Under the pieces are notes generated by a model. It saw nothing but the letters and a program-made list of their open reading frames with translations. It was not told where the DNA came from and ran no database searches. Below, piece after piece: positions 15,969 through 24,475 of a stretch of 64,000 nt of DNA (positions are counted from its first letter, which is position 1; every line of letters begins with the position of its first letter). The stretch lies in the NCBI RefSeq assembly GCF_003814875.1, contig NZ_RKQF01000001.1, positions 6,386,001 to 6,450,000 on the forward strand, in the 5' to 3' direction. Position numbers and translations under genes: made by a program. The DNA comes from Streptomyces sp. Ag109_O5-1. GTDB lineage: Bacteria > Actinomycetota > Actinomycetes > Streptomycetales > Streptomycetaceae.

Positions 15969-17465
15969 ATGGCATCGGACCACATCCGCCGCTGGGAGTC
16001 GGGAGCACTCGCGCACGCCGTCACGGACCCCTTCGGCCTGGGGCCTGTCCCCTGGCTGCGCGGCAGCGAGACCTATTTCGACGACACCGGTCATGTCGTC
16101 CCCTGGTACGTGGACCCGAGCAGGCCGCAGCCGACGGGCGAGAACCCGCGGATCCCGGCGCCCCGCAGCGCCGTCGGCGGCCCCCGCTCGGCGGACGACG
16201 TGCACCGGCAGATCAAAGGATTCACCTCGACCGGCGCGGTCGCGCCCGGCGACGCCGTCGACTTCCACATCACGGTCGACCCGCCGCAGGAGTTCAGCGT
16301 CGACATCTACCGCATCGGCCACTACGGCGGCGACGGCGCCGCCAAGATCAGCACCAGTCCCCGGCTGTCCGGCATCGTCCAGCCCCCGCCGCTGGCCGCC
16401 GACCGCACGGTCTCCTGCCACCACTGGTGGCTGTCCTGGCGGCTGCAGGTCCCGTCGTACTGGAGCATCGGAGCGTATGTCGCCGTGCTCACCACGGCGG
16501 ACGGCTACCGCTCCCACGTGCCCTTCACGATCCGCGACAACCACCCCGCCGACCTGCTGCTCCTCCTGCCGGACATCACCTGGCAGGCCTACAACCTCTA
16601 CCCCGAGGACGGCCGCACCGGCGCCAGTCTCTACCACGCCTGGGACGAGCGGGGCCGGCTGCTCGGCGAGTCGGACGCGGCCACCACCGTCTCCTTCGAC
16701 CGGCCGTACGCGGGCGCCGGCCTGCCCCTGCACGTCGGCCACGCCTACGACTTCATCCGCTGGGCCGAGCGCTACGGCTACGACCTGGCCTACGCCGACG
16801 CCCGCGACCTGCACGCCGGCCGTGTCGACCCCACCCGCTACCGGGGTCTGGTCTTCCCGGGCCACGACGAGTACTGGTCCCCGCAGATGCGCCGGACCGT
16901 CGAGCTGGCCCGGGACAGCGGCACGAGCCTGGTCTTCCTCTCCGCCAACACCATGTACTGGCAGGTGGAGTTGGGGCCCTCGCCGTCCGGGGTCCCGGAC
17001 CGGCTGCTGACCTGCCGAAAACGCAGGGGCCCGGGAAAGCCCGTGCTCTGGCGCGAGATCGACCGGCCCGAACAGCAGACGGTCGGCATCCAGTACGCGG
17101 GCCGGGTGCCCGAGCCGTCCCCGCTGATCGTGCGCAACGCGGGGCACTGGCTCTGGGACGCCACGGGGGCCCACGAGGGCGACGAGCTGCCGGGCCTGGT
17201 GGCCGGCGAGGCCGACCGCTACTTCCCGCGCACCGCGCTCCCCGAGCACGAGGACCGCATCCTGCTCGCTCACTCCCCCTACACCGACAACGACGGCGTC
17301 CTGCGCCACCAGGAGACCTCCCTCTACCGCGCCCCCTCCGGCGCCCTGGTCTTCGCCTCCGGGACCTTCGCCTGGTCCCCGGCCCTGGACCGCCCCGGCC
17401 ATATCGACTCCCGCGTCCAGCGCGCCACCGCCAACCTCCTGGACCGCATCTGCAAACACGACTGA
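15969..17465 (+). CDS. N,N-dimethylformamidase large-subunit-like protein
   Basis: A 498-residue soluble protein without signal peptide, resembling the C-terminal domain family of the N,N-dimethylformamidase beta subunit. Recognisable blocks are YRIGHYGGDG (about residues 113-122), the Trp-rich ITWQAYNLYP, and GHDEYWSPQMR, a conserved family motif. Whether it hydrolyses formamides is unknown; many actinomycetes keep this protein without DMF growth. GAGGGGAG precedes the ATG. It lies alone between the membrane protein and purC. Family assignment is fairly confident, substrate is not. Confidence 0.75.
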   Translation: MASDHIRRWESGALAHAVTDPFGLGPVPWLRGSETYFDDTGHVVPWYVDPSRPQPTGENPRIPAPRSAVGGPRSADDVHRQIKGFTSTGAVAPGDAVDFHITVDPPQEFSVDIYRIGHYGGDGAAKISTSPRLSGIVQPPPLAADRTVSCHHWWLSWRLQVPSYWSIGAYVAVLTTADGYRSHVPFTIRDNHPADLLLLLPDITWQAYNLYPEDGRTGASLYHAWDERGRLLGESDAATTVSFDRPYAGAGLPLHVGHAYDFIRWAERYGYDLAYADARDLHAGRVDPTRYRGLVFPGHDEYWSPQMRRTVELARDSGTSLVFLSANTMYWQVELGPSPSGVPDRLLTCRKRRGPGKPVLWREIDRPEQQTVGIQYAGRVPEPSPLIVRNAGHWLWDATGAHEGDELPGLVAGEADRYFPRTALPEHEDRILLAHSPYTDNDGVLRHQETSLYRAPSGALVFASGTFAWSPALDRPGHIDSRVQRATANLLDRICKHD

Positions 17466-17535
17466 CCCGCTGTCCGTGCGCAACCCGGCATACGGGAGAA
17501 TCGAGGGCACCTGTACAGAACCACGGGGAGGAACC

Positions 17536-18435
17536 GTGTCCGGATTCGTCGAAAAGCCCGAGCCCGTGGAGGTCCCGGGTCTGGTGCATCTGCACACCGG
17601 CAAGGTGCGCGAGCTGTACCAGAACGCGGCCGGGGACCTCGTGATGGTCGCCAGCGACCGCATGTCCGCGTACGACTGGGTGCTGCCGACCGAGATCCCC
17701 GACAAGGGCCGGGTGCTCACCCAGCTCTCCCTGTGGTGGTTCGACAAGCTCGCCGACCTGGTCCCCAACCACGTCATCAGCACCGAGCTGCCCGAGGGCG
17801 CCCCCGCCGACTGGGCGGGCCGCACCCTGATCTGCAAGTCCCTGAAGATGCTCCCGGTGGAGTGCGTGGCCCGCGGCTACCTCACCGGCTCGGGCCTCGT
17901 CGAGTACCAGGAGTCCCGTACGGTCTGTGGGCTCGCCCTCCCCGAGGGCCTGGTCGACGGCTCCGAGCTGCCCGCCCCGATCTTCACCCCGGCCACCAAG
18001 GCCGAGGTCGGCGAGCACGACGAGAACGTGTCCTACGAGGAGGTCGCCCGCCAGGTCGGCGCCGAGACGGCCGCCCAGCTGCGCCAGGCCACCCTCGCGG
18101 TGTACGGCCGGGCGCGGGACATCGCCCGGGACCGGGGGATCATCCTGGCGGACACGAAGTTCGAGTTCGGCTTCGAGAACGACACCCTCGTCCTCGCCGA
18201 CGAGGTCCTCACCCCGGACTCCTCCCGGTTCTGGCCGGCCGACGAGTGGCAGCCGGGCCGCGCCCAGCCGTCGTTCGACAAGCAGTACGTCCGCGACTGG
18301 CTGACCTCGGCCGAGTCCGGCTGGGACCGGAAGAGCGAGCAGCCCCCGCCGCCGCTGCCGGAGCCGGTGGTCGAGGCGACCCGGGCGAAGTACATCGAGG
18401 CGTACGAGCACCTGACGGGCAGCACCTGGTCGTAG
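17536..18435 (+). CDS. purC: SAICAR synthetase
   Basis: A 299-residue ligase adding aspartate to CAIR with ATP in purine synthesis. Family signatures are HTGKVRELY, ASDRMSAYDW, SLKMLPVECVARGYLTGSG and LADTKFEFG, with the metal-binding acid in DEVLTPDSSR. The GTG at 17536 follows GGGGAGG by five bases; an in-frame ATG-like extension upstream (17476) lacks conserved sequence. A double hairpin terminates the gene. Confidence 0.96.
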   Translation: MSGFVEKPEPVEVPGLVHLHTGKVRELYQNAAGDLVMVASDRMSAYDWVLPTEIPDKGRVLTQLSLWWFDKLADLVPNHVISTELPEGAPADWAGRTLICKSLKMLPVECVARGYLTGSGLVEYQESRTVCGLALPEGLVDGSELPAPIFTPATKAEVGEHDENVSYEEVARQVGAETAAQLRQATLAVYGRARDIARDRGIILADTKFEFGFENDTLVLADEVLTPDSSRFWPADEWQPGRAQPSFDKQYVRDWLTSAESGWDRKSEQPPPPLPEPVVEATRAKYIEAYEHLTGSTWS

Positions 18436-18460
18436 CGGAGGTCATCCCGGGCCCCCGGGC

Positions 18461-18508
18461 CCGGGCTCCACGATCCTCCGGAGCCCTCCGGAGGATCGTG
18501 GAGCCCGG
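18461..18508. terminator. 22-bp perfect hairpin downstream of purC
   Basis: The stem (CCGGGCTCCACGATCCTCCG with two more bases) has a four-base loop gccc and perfect pairing over 22 bp. It lies 25 bases after purC and before a second hairpin; it could act in both directions towards the tRNA gene. Confidence 0.85.
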
Positions 18509-18514
18509 AAACGC

Positions 18515-18544
18515 CGAAGGCCCCCGGAGAACCGGGGGCCTTCG
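18515..18544. terminator. Second hairpin between purC and tRNA-Gly
   Basis: CGAAGGCCCCCGG pairs with CCGGGGGCCTTCG around loop agaa. Its location four bases from the tRNA 3' end suits termination of the leftward tRNA gene as well as purC. Confidence 0.85.
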
Positions 18545-18547
18545 TTC

Positions 18548-18623
18548 TGGAGCGGACGACGAGGCTCGAACTCGCGACCTCAACCTTGGCAAGGTTGCGC
18601 TCTACCAACTGAGCTACGTCCGC
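18548..18623 (-). tRNA. tRNA-Gly(GCC), copy 1
   Basis: 76 nt with encoded CCA. Acceptor GCGGACG, anticodon loop CTTGCCAAG with GCC, T-loop GTTCGAGCC. It is identical to the copy at 22479-22554 on the same strand. Confidence 0.96.
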
Positions 18624-18645
18624 ATGCGCCGTGGCGCGAGAGCAA

Positions 18646-19260
18646 CTATACCCAACCTCGCTCCCGTGCGAGACGCACTGCCGTATGCCGGTTCTCCGCA
18701 CCGAGCTTGGTGACGGCCGAGGAGAGGTAGTTCCGCACGGTCCCCGGCGACAGTGCGGCCCGCTCGGCGATCTCCGCGACCGGCGCGCCGTCGGCCGCCA
18801 GCTCCAGCACCTCGGCCTCCCGCGCGGTCAGCGGCGAGTCCCCGGCGGAGATCGCGTCGGCGGCCAACTCCGGGTCGATGTAGCGGTTTCCGGCGTGCAC
18901 GGTCCGGATGATCTCGGCGAGCCGCTGCGCACTGACCGTCTTCGGGACGAACCCCCGCACACCTGCCGCGAGCGCCCGCTTCAGATGCCCTGGCCGCCCG
19001 TGACCGGTCACGATCAGGACCCGGCAGGAGGGCAGTTCGGCCCGCAGCGATGTGGCGACCTTCACACCGTCGGCCCCCGGCATCTGAAGATCCAGTACTG
19101 CGACATCGGGGTGATGGGCCTGTGCCATGGCCAGCGCCTCCGGCCCGCTCGCCGCCTCCGCGACGACGACCAGATCGTCCTCCAGGCCGAGCAGCGCCGC
19201 CAGCGCACCCCGGATCAGATGCTCGTCGTCGGCGAGCAACAGCCGTACCGGAGACGTCAT
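18646..19260 (-). CDS. NarL/DesR-type response regulator
   Basis: A 204-residue regulator. The receiver domain (1-120) has acidic residues D11/D12, phospho-acceptor D57 (VAVLDLQMPG) and K105-region Lys; the C-terminal LuxR-type helix-turn-helix reads LTAREAEVLELAADGAPVAEIA then SPGTVRNYLSSAVTKLG. Its ATG overlaps the stop of the kinase gene (ATGA), so the two proteins are made in step. The likely target is the ABC transporter operon upstream; the stimulus is unknown. The DesKR resemblance is by architecture. Confidence 0.92.
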   Translation of the reverse strand: MTSPVRLLLADDEHLIRGALAALLGLEDDLVVVAEAASGPEALAMAQAHHPDVAVLDLQMPGADGVKVATSLRAELPSCRVLIVTGHGRPGHLKRALAAGVRGFVPKTVSAQRLAEIIRTVHAGNRYIDPELAADAISAGDSPLTAREAEVLELAADGAPVAEIAERAALSPGTVRNYLSSAVTKLGAENRHTAVRLARERGWV

Positions 19261-20519
19261 GAAGTGACTCCACTCACATTCGTATCAGCCGTCGTGCTGG
19301 TATCTGCCGCCGTACCGGCGGACAGCGGCACCGAGGCCACCACCCGGAACCCGTCCGTCCCCACCGGCCCGGCCTCCAGCGTCCCGTCCACCCCTGCCAG
19401 CCGCTCGCGCAGTCCGGCGAGCCCGGACCCACCGCCCCCGCCACTCCCGGACGCAACAGCCCCGTCGTTCTCCACCGTCAGCACCACGCACCCCTCCCGC
19501 ACCCGCAGCCCCACCGCACACCGCCCCGCGTCCCCGTGCCGCAGTACGTTCGTGGCCGCCTCGCGCACCACCCACCCGAGCGCCGACTGCACCTCGGCGG
19601 GCAGCCCGTCGGCGTCGCCCGTCACCTCGCAGGAGATCCCCGCCGCCGCCAACACTCCCTTCGCACCGATGAGTTCGGCCCCCAGGTCGGCGTCCCGGTA
19701 CCCCCGTACGACATCCCGGACCTCCCGTTGCGACTCCTGTGCGATCCGCTGCACCTCGATCATCTGCTCGACGGCCTCGGGCCGTTCGCGCCGGGCCAGC
19801 TGGACCGCCAGTTCGCTCTTGAGGGCGATGACGGCGAGGTTCCGGCCGAGCACGTCGTGCAGATCGCGCCCGAACCGCAGCCGTTCCTCCGCGACGGCGA
19901 GCCGGGCGCGGGTCTCACGGGCCTCGTCGAGTTCGTAGACGGCGTTCAGCAGCCAGACGGAGAAGACCGAGGTGGCGGCGAGGAAGCTGCCGGAGAAGAA
20001 CACCACAAACGCCGTGACCACTGCTTCAGGCCCAGGAACGCCCAGCGGCAAGGACATCACGGCCGCCCCGCACGCGAAGCCCGTGGTCTGCGCCACCACG
20101 CGCCGCCGGTTGCGTACGCCGAGCGCCATGGTGCCGGCCCCGAAGGCCAACATCATGGCGAAGACGGTCCCCGTCGCGTTCTCCGTGTCGTCGCCCGCGC
20201 TGCCGTGCTTGCGCAGGACCAGAGCCACGACGGCGAAGACGCAGGTCGCCGCGCCCAGCACCCACAGCAGCCGCACCGGTTGTGCCCGCCGGCCCCGCGT
20301 CCAGTCCAGTGCCCGGGAGGCCGTCAGCCCGCAGAGCAGCGCGTGGACGACGACCATCGCCATCAGCCAGCCCGCGACCCCCGGCCCGGCCTGTGCGAAC
20401 ACCGGCAGCCCGATCGCCGCGATCTCGATCACCGCGAAGAAGTGGAACGACCACCGTGTGTACGTCTCGACCTTGGCGGGCGTGGTCTTCCCCCGCCACC
20501 AGCCGGCTGCCCCGCTCAT
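19257..20519 (-). CDS. Sensor histidine kinase, HisKA_3 (DesK/LiaS-like)
   Basis: A 420-residue membrane kinase. About five to six transmembrane helices fill residues 22-195. The dimerisation helix has the phospho-acceptor H221 in RDLHDVLGRNLAVI, and the ATPase domain has an N-box (REAATNVLRHG) and a G box (GSGLAGLRERL). The ATG at 20519 (MSGAAGWW) is preferred; an upstream start would overlap the permease. It lies downstream of the permease and upstream of its regulator in one leftward operon. The lipid-bilayer sensing style suggests envelope stress, as an inference. Confidence 0.9.
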   Translation of the reverse strand: MSGAAGWWRGKTTPAKVETYTRWSFHFFAVIEIAAIGLPVFAQAGPGVAGWLMAMVVVHALLCGLTASRALDWTRGRRAQPVRLLWVLGAATCVFAVVALVLRKHGSAGDDTENATGTVFAMMLAFGAGTMALGVRNRRRVVAQTTGFACGAAVMSLPLGVPGPEAVVTAFVVFFSGSFLAATSVFSVWLLNAVYELDEARETRARLAVAEERLRFGRDLHDVLGRNLAVIALKSELAVQLARRERPEAVEQMIEVQRIAQESQREVRDVVRGYRDADLGAELIGAKGVLAAAGISCEVTGDADGLPAEVQSALGWVVREAATNVLRHGDAGRCAVGLRVREGCVVLTVENDGAVASGSGGGGGSGLAGLRERLAGVDGTLEAGPVGTDGFRVVASVPLSAGTAADTSTTADTNVSGVTS

Positions 20520-20539
20520 CCCGGTCCCGCCCCTCGTCC

Positions 20540-21415
20540 TCAGCGCCGGGGTTCCCAGCGGAACCACCGCCGTACAGCAAACACCGCGACCACGGTCCAG
20601 GCCAGCGCGGTGGCCACCGCGACCAGTGCCTGGTACGCGCTCAGCTCGCCGGTCCAGCCCGCGCGGACCAGCCGGATCGCCGGGGAGAGCGGGAGGAGTT
20701 CGCAGACCGCGGCGGCCCGGTGGGGCAGGACGTCCGTGGGGACGGCGATGCCGGAGCCCACCATGGAGACGAAGACCAGCGGCAGCGCGGTGACCTGGGC
20801 GCTCTCGGCGGTCCGGGTGAAGGCCGAGGTGAATGCGGCGAGCGCGGCGCTGAGCACCAGACCGAGCAGGAGCCCGAGCACGGTGAGGTACGGGGCCTTG
20901 GGCGCGCCCGCGTCGAGCAGTACCGCGCAGCCGACGGCCAGCAGCAGCGCCTGCGCCAGGCCGAGACAGACGGCGGGCAGCGCGGTGCCGGTCAGGATCT
21001 CCACGTCCTCCGGTTCGCCGGTGCGCAGCCGTTTGAGGACGAGTTCCTCCCGGCGGGCCACATAGGCGCTCACCAGGGACGTGTACACGGCGAAGAGGAA
21101 GGAGTAGCCGATCGCGGCGGTCAGCATCAGCGGGCCGACGCTCAGCCCCATCCCCTTGAGGTCGATCTGGTCGATCGCGGGCCGCACGGTGAACGGCAGC
21201 GCGAGCGGCACGAGCAGCGCGGTGAGCACGGCGCCGCGATTACGGCCCAGCAGCATGAGCTCCGCCCGCGCCAGCGCCCGCAGCCGCCGCCGCGAAGGAA
21301 CGAGGACTCGCGCACCCCCGCCGCGCCCTCCCACGAACAGACGCCTCCCGAGACTGCTACCGGTCCCAGCGCCGGCCCCGACCCCGGCCTCGATGTGATC
21401 CATCGGCCCGTTCAC
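20540..21415 (-). CDS. ABC-2 type transporter permease
   Basis: A 291-residue membrane protein with about six transmembrane helices in the ABC-2 pattern. The N-terminal ~40 residues are Gly/Arg-rich and cytoplasmic. The GTG at 21415 overlaps the stop of the ATPase gene by four bases (GTGA) and follows GGAGG, so translation is coupled. It works with the adjacent ATPase as an exporter, perhaps of a drug or lipid; such transporters are often controlled by DesKR-like systems. Substrate unknown. Confidence 0.85.
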   Translation of the reverse strand: MNGPMDHIEAGVGAGAGTGSSLGRRLFVGGRGGGARVLVPSRRRLRALARAELMLLGRNRGAVLTALLVPLALPFTVRPAIDQIDLKGMGLSVGPLMLTAAIGYSFLFAVYTSLVSAYVARREELVLKRLRTGEPEDVEILTGTALPAVCLGLAQALLLAVGCAVLLDAGAPKAPYLTVLGLLLGLVLSAALAAFTSAFTRTAESAQVTALPLVFVSMVGSGIAVPTDVLPHRAAAVCELLPLSPAIRLVRAGWTGELSAYQALVAVATALAWTVVAVFAVRRWFRWEPRR

Positions 21416-22350
21416 CGAGCCACCTCCTGCTTCCGTGCGATTCCCAGAAACGCCTCTTCCAGCGAGGCCGACCGCACGTCGAGGCCGTGCAGCTCCACCC
21501 GGGCCGCATCGGCCCAGACCAGCAGTGCGGTGGTTGTGCGCTGCAACTCCCGCGTCCGCAGGCGTATGACGTCCCCGTCCGTCTCGTGTCCGCACACCCC
21601 CAGTCGGCCCAGCGGTGGCAGGTCGCCGAGGAAGTAGCCGCGGGGCAGCCGGAAGGAGATCCGCGAGGGCTGGGCGGCGGTCACCTCGGCCGGTGTTCCG
21701 GTCGCCGCGATATGGCCCTCGTGCAGGATCGCCAGCCGGTCGGCGAGGTCCTCGGCCTCCTCCAGATAATGCGTGGTGAGGAGGACGGTCGTCCCGGCGT
21801 CGCGCAGTGCGCGCACCAACTCCCAGGTGGCCCGGCGGCCTTCGGCGTCGAGCCCGGTCGTCGGCTCGTCCAGGAACAGCACCTCGGGCCGCCCGAGGAG
21901 CGCGAGCGCCAGGTCGAGGCGGCGCCGTTCACCGCCGGAGAGCTGCTTGACCCGTACGTCCGCCTTGCCGCCGAGCCCCACCAGCCCCAGGGCCTCCGCC
22001 TCGGGCCGGGCTTCCGTCGTACAGCCGGCCCACATCCGGGTGGTCTCGCCGACGGTCAGTTCGGACGGGAAGCCGCCCTCCTGGAGCATCACGCCGGTGC
22101 GCGGCCGTACGGCGGCCCGCTCTCGGTGCGGATCGTGTCCCAGCACCCGCACCCGGCCCCCGCTCGGCGGTGCGAGCCCTTCCAGCAGTTCGACCGTGGA
22201 CGTCTTTCCGGCGCCGTTGGTGCCCAGCAGGGCGAAGATCTCCGCGCGGGCCACGGAGAAGGTGATTCCGCGGACCGCCTCGAACCCGCCCCCGTAGACA
22301 CGCCGGAGATCCGTGACCTCAATCACGTGTTCGTGTTCGCTGTCTTCCAT
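21412..22350 (-). CDS. ABC transporter ATP-binding protein (drug/lipid exporter type)
   Basis: A 312-residue ATPase. Walker A is GTNGAGKTS, the signature LSGGERRRLDLA, Walker B VLFLDEPTTGLD and the H-loop TTHYLEEAE. The C-terminal ~90 residues form the extra domain usual in ABC-2 exporters of the DrrA type. It is the first gene of the leftward operon ATPase-permease-kinase-regulator. Confidence 0.93.
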   Translation of the reverse strand: MEDSEHEHVIEVTDLRRVYGGGFEAVRGITFSVARAEIFALLGTNGAGKTSTVELLEGLAPPSGGRVRVLGHDPHRERAAVRPRTGVMLQEGGFPSELTVGETTRMWAGCTTEARPEAEALGLVGLGGKADVRVKQLSGGERRRLDLALALLGRPEVLFLDEPTTGLDAEGRRATWELVRALRDAGTTVLLTTHYLEEAEDLADRLAILHEGHIAATGTPAEVTAAQPSRISFRLPRGYFLGDLPPLGRLGVCGHETDGDVIRLRTRELQRTTTALLVWADAARVELHGLDVRSASLEEAFLGIARKQEVAR

Positions 22351-22442
22351 GAGATCAGCGTCTCCGCGGCCGGGCCTCCGGAGCAGTGCGCGGTGTCATC
22401 GCTCGCCATGACAAATGTCAGAGCGTGCCGTGGCACACGAAA

Positions 22443-22467
22443 AAACCCCAGTCATTGACTGGGGTTT
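22443..22467 (-). terminator. Terminator of tRNA-Gly(GCC) copy 2
   Basis: AAACCCCAGT and ACTGGGGTTT form a perfect stem with loop cattg. On the minus strand the hairpin is followed by a T run (22446-22440), a good intrinsic terminator just after the leftward tRNA gene. Confidence 0.85.
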
Positions 22468-22478
22468 CTCCTGTGAGC

Positions 22479-22554
22479 TGGAGCGGACGACGAGGCTCGA
22501 ACTCGCGACCTCAACCTTGGCAAGGTTGCGCTCTACCAACTGAGCTACGTCCGC
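22479..22554 (-). tRNA. tRNA-Gly(GCC), copy 2
   Basis: Sequence identical to 18548-18623, including the encoded CCA. The flanks differ within two bases of the gene on both sides. Confidence 0.96.
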
Positions 22555-22634
22555 ACTGCTCCCGACCGGCTCCCACCGATCGGTGCGAACACCAGCCTAC
22601 CTGATCCACAAGCATGCTCAGGACGGCGGTGCAG

Positions 22635-22706
22635 AGCGGGTGACAGGAATTGCACACTGCGCCTTCCCCCTGGAAGGGGGATGTTCTGCTACTGAACTAC
22701 ACCCGC
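22635..22706 (-). tRNA. tRNA-Gly(UCC)
   Basis: 72 nt. Acceptor GCGGGTG, anticodon loop CTTCCAG giving UCC on a CCCC/GGGG stem, T-arm with TTCCTG. CCA is not encoded. It lies 80 bp upstream of the GCC isoacceptor on the same strand. Confidence 0.92.
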
Positions 22707-22855
22707 ATGTACTCCGTGGGTTTCGGCTTTTCGGCCTGCGCCCCTCGGCGTGCTCCAGACATTAGCTGATCAGCAGGGGGGTAGCGCAAGTCGGCTGCCC
22801 TCAGGGGGTCCTGACGGCTCCTGAGGGCACCCGGAGCACTCGGCCTCGGCCTCGG

Positions 22856-23173
22856 TCACTGCGCGGCGCTGAACGCCTCGTACACCTTCTTCGGGATACG
22901 ACCGCGGGCCGGGACGTCCATCTTGTTCGCCTGCGCCCAGGCGCGGACGGCCGCCGGGTCGGGGGCGACCTCCGTCTGCTTGTACGCCTTGCCCGACCTC
23001 GACCGCTTGCGGCCGGCCACCACGTACGGCTCCAGCGCCCTGCGCAGTTTCTTGGCGTTGGCTTGATTCAGGTCGATCTCGTACGACTTGCCGTCGAGTC
23101 CGAAGGCGATCGTTTCCGCCGCTTCCGAGCCGTCGATGTCGTCAAAGAGAGTGACCACGACCTTCTGCGCCAC
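22856..23173 (-). CDS. lsrL: Lsr2-family nucleoid protein (LsrL)
   Basis: A 105-residue xenogeneic silencer. The N-terminal dimerisation strands (KVVVTLFDDIDG) and C-terminal DNA-binding domain with RGR (residues 90-92) and IPKKVYEAF match Lsr2, whose RGR enters the minor groove of AT-rich DNA. Streptomyces have two paralogues; the one next to purSQL corresponds, from memory, to SCO4076 (LsrL). Its own upstream region (23174-23534) is relatively AT-rich, which would suit self-binding. Complete length. Confidence 0.9.
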   Translation of the reverse strand: MAQKVVVTLFDDIDGSEAAETIAFGLDGKSYEIDLNQANAKKLRRALEPYVVAGRKRSRSGKAYKQTEVAPDPAAVRAWAQANKMDVPARGRIPKKVYEAFSAAQ

Positions 23174-23534
23174 GAATATCGGTCCCTTCGTGTGGCACGT
23201 CTATACAGCTCATCGGCGATGACCGCGATGGCGGAGATGACGTGCCGAGTATCGGCTATTGCCAATTCATTTGTACAGTGCCTGGCAATACAAAGTGAAG
23301 CCCGACTAAATCCGTCCGCGTGTCACCAGCGCAATAGATGTCACGGGCGAACCCGGGGAACTTTCCCAGAACTTTTCGTGAGGATCCGTCTACGTCACCC
23401 GATCGTGATGCGGCTCACGTAGTTTCCTACAACTCTACCCGCGTAGAAATTTTGTGCGGGTAGTCTGAAGGCACCGGTCGGAGACACCGACGGGTACCTG
23501 CACAGCAGCCAGCACCACAACACCGGGAGTGCCA
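23174..23534. other. Divergent lsrL/purS promoter region
   Basis: 361 bp without a gene, clearly richer in A and T than its surroundings and containing several TAC/TAT -10-like stretches. It must hold the promoters of lsrL (leftward) and purSQL (rightward). I see no known riboswitch fold. Confidence 0.5.
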
Positions 23535-23798
23535 GTGGCACGCGTCGTAGTCGACGTCATGCTCAAGCCGGAGATCCTCGACCCCCAGGGCCAGGCGGTC
23601 CAGCGTGCGCTGCCGCGCCTGGGTTTCGAGGGCATCTCCGACGTACGTCAGGGAAAGCGATTCGAACTTGAAGTTGACGGGCCGGTCGACGAGGCCGCGC
23701 TCGCCCGCATCCACGATCTCGCGGAATCCTTCCTCGCCAACACCGTGATCGAGGACTTCACCGTCAAGGTGGAGGAAGTCGCGGAGGCCGCGAAGTGA
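23535..23798 (+). CDS. purS: FGAM synthase small subunit PurS
   Basis: An 87-residue scaffold subunit of the PurSQL formylglycinamidine ribonucleotide synthase, starting with RVVVDVMLKPEILDPQG and the block LPRLGFEGISDVRQGKRFEL. The GTG at 23535 is favoured since GGGAG sits five bases upstream; a GTG two codons earlier overlaps that site. It overlaps purQ by four bases (GTGA). PurS bridges the glutaminase and the large subunit for ammonia transfer. Confidence 0.94.
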   Translation: MARVVVDVMLKPEILDPQGQAVQRALPRLGFEGISDVRQGKRFELEVDGPVDEAALARIHDLAESFLANTVIEDFTVKVEEVAEAAK

Positions 23799-24475
23799 CC
23801 GCTCGTATTGGCGTCGTCACTTTCCCGGGAAGTCTGGACGACCGGGACACCCAGCGTGCGATCCGCCTCGCGGGTGCCGAACCGGTCGCCCTCTGGCACA
23901 AGGACAAGGACCTCCACCAGGTCGACGCGGTGGTCCTTCCGGGCGGTTTCTCCTATGGCGACTATCTGCGGGCCGGCGCCATCTCCCGCTTCTCGCCCGT
24001 GATGGAGACGGTCATCGAACAGGCGAAGGCCGGTCTTCCGGTCCTCGGTATCTGCAACGGCTTCCAGGTCCTCACCGAGGCGCATCTGCTGCCCGGCGGG
24101 ATGCTCGGCAACGACCACCTCCACTTCATCTGCCGCGACCAGAAGCTGCGGGTGGAGAACGCGGGGACGGCCTGGACCGGCGACTACCGCGAGGGCCAGG
24201 AGATCCACATCCCGCTGAAGAACATGGACGGCCGGTACGTCGCCGACTCGTACACGCTCGACAAGCTGGAGGCCGAGGGCCGGGTGGTCTTCCGCTACCT
24301 GGACTTCAACCCGAACGGCTCGCTCCGCGACATCGCCGGCATCACCAACGAGGCAGGCAACGTCGTGGGCCTCATGCCGCACCCGGAGCACGCCGTGGAG
24401 CCGCTGATCGGCACCGGCCGCACCGACGGCCTCCCCTTCTTCACCTCGATCCTCAAGAAGCTGGTGGGCGCATGA
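23795..24475 (+). CDS. purQ: FGAM synthase glutaminase subunit PurQ
   Basis: A 226-residue class I glutamine amidotransferase. The nucleophile C87 is in GICNGFQVL, and the His/Glu pair in PHPEH (about residues 196-198). It supplies ammonia to PurL. It is coupled to purS (GTGA) and to purL (ATGA), giving stoichiometric synthesis. Normal length. Confidence 0.96.
   Translation: MTARIGVVTFPGSLDDRDTQRAIRLAGAEPVALWHKDKDLHQVDAVVLPGGFSYGDYLRAGAISRFSPVMETVIEQAKAGLPVLGICNGFQVLTEAHLLPGGMLGNDHLHFICRDQKLRVENAGTAWTGDYREGQEIHIPLKNMDGRYVADSYTLDKLEAEGRVVFRYLDFNPNGSLRDIAGITNEAGNVVGLMPHPEHAVEPLIGTGRTDGLPFFTSILKKLVGA

Noticed and set aside
18646..22350. Antibiotic biosynthetic cluster around the ABC transporter
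   Set aside because: There are only a transporter and a two-component system; no biosynthetic enzymes are nearby.
23174..23534. Purine riboswitch upstream of purSQL
   Set aside because: No three-way-junction core sequences are recognisable; purine riboswitches are not expected in Streptomyces pur genes.
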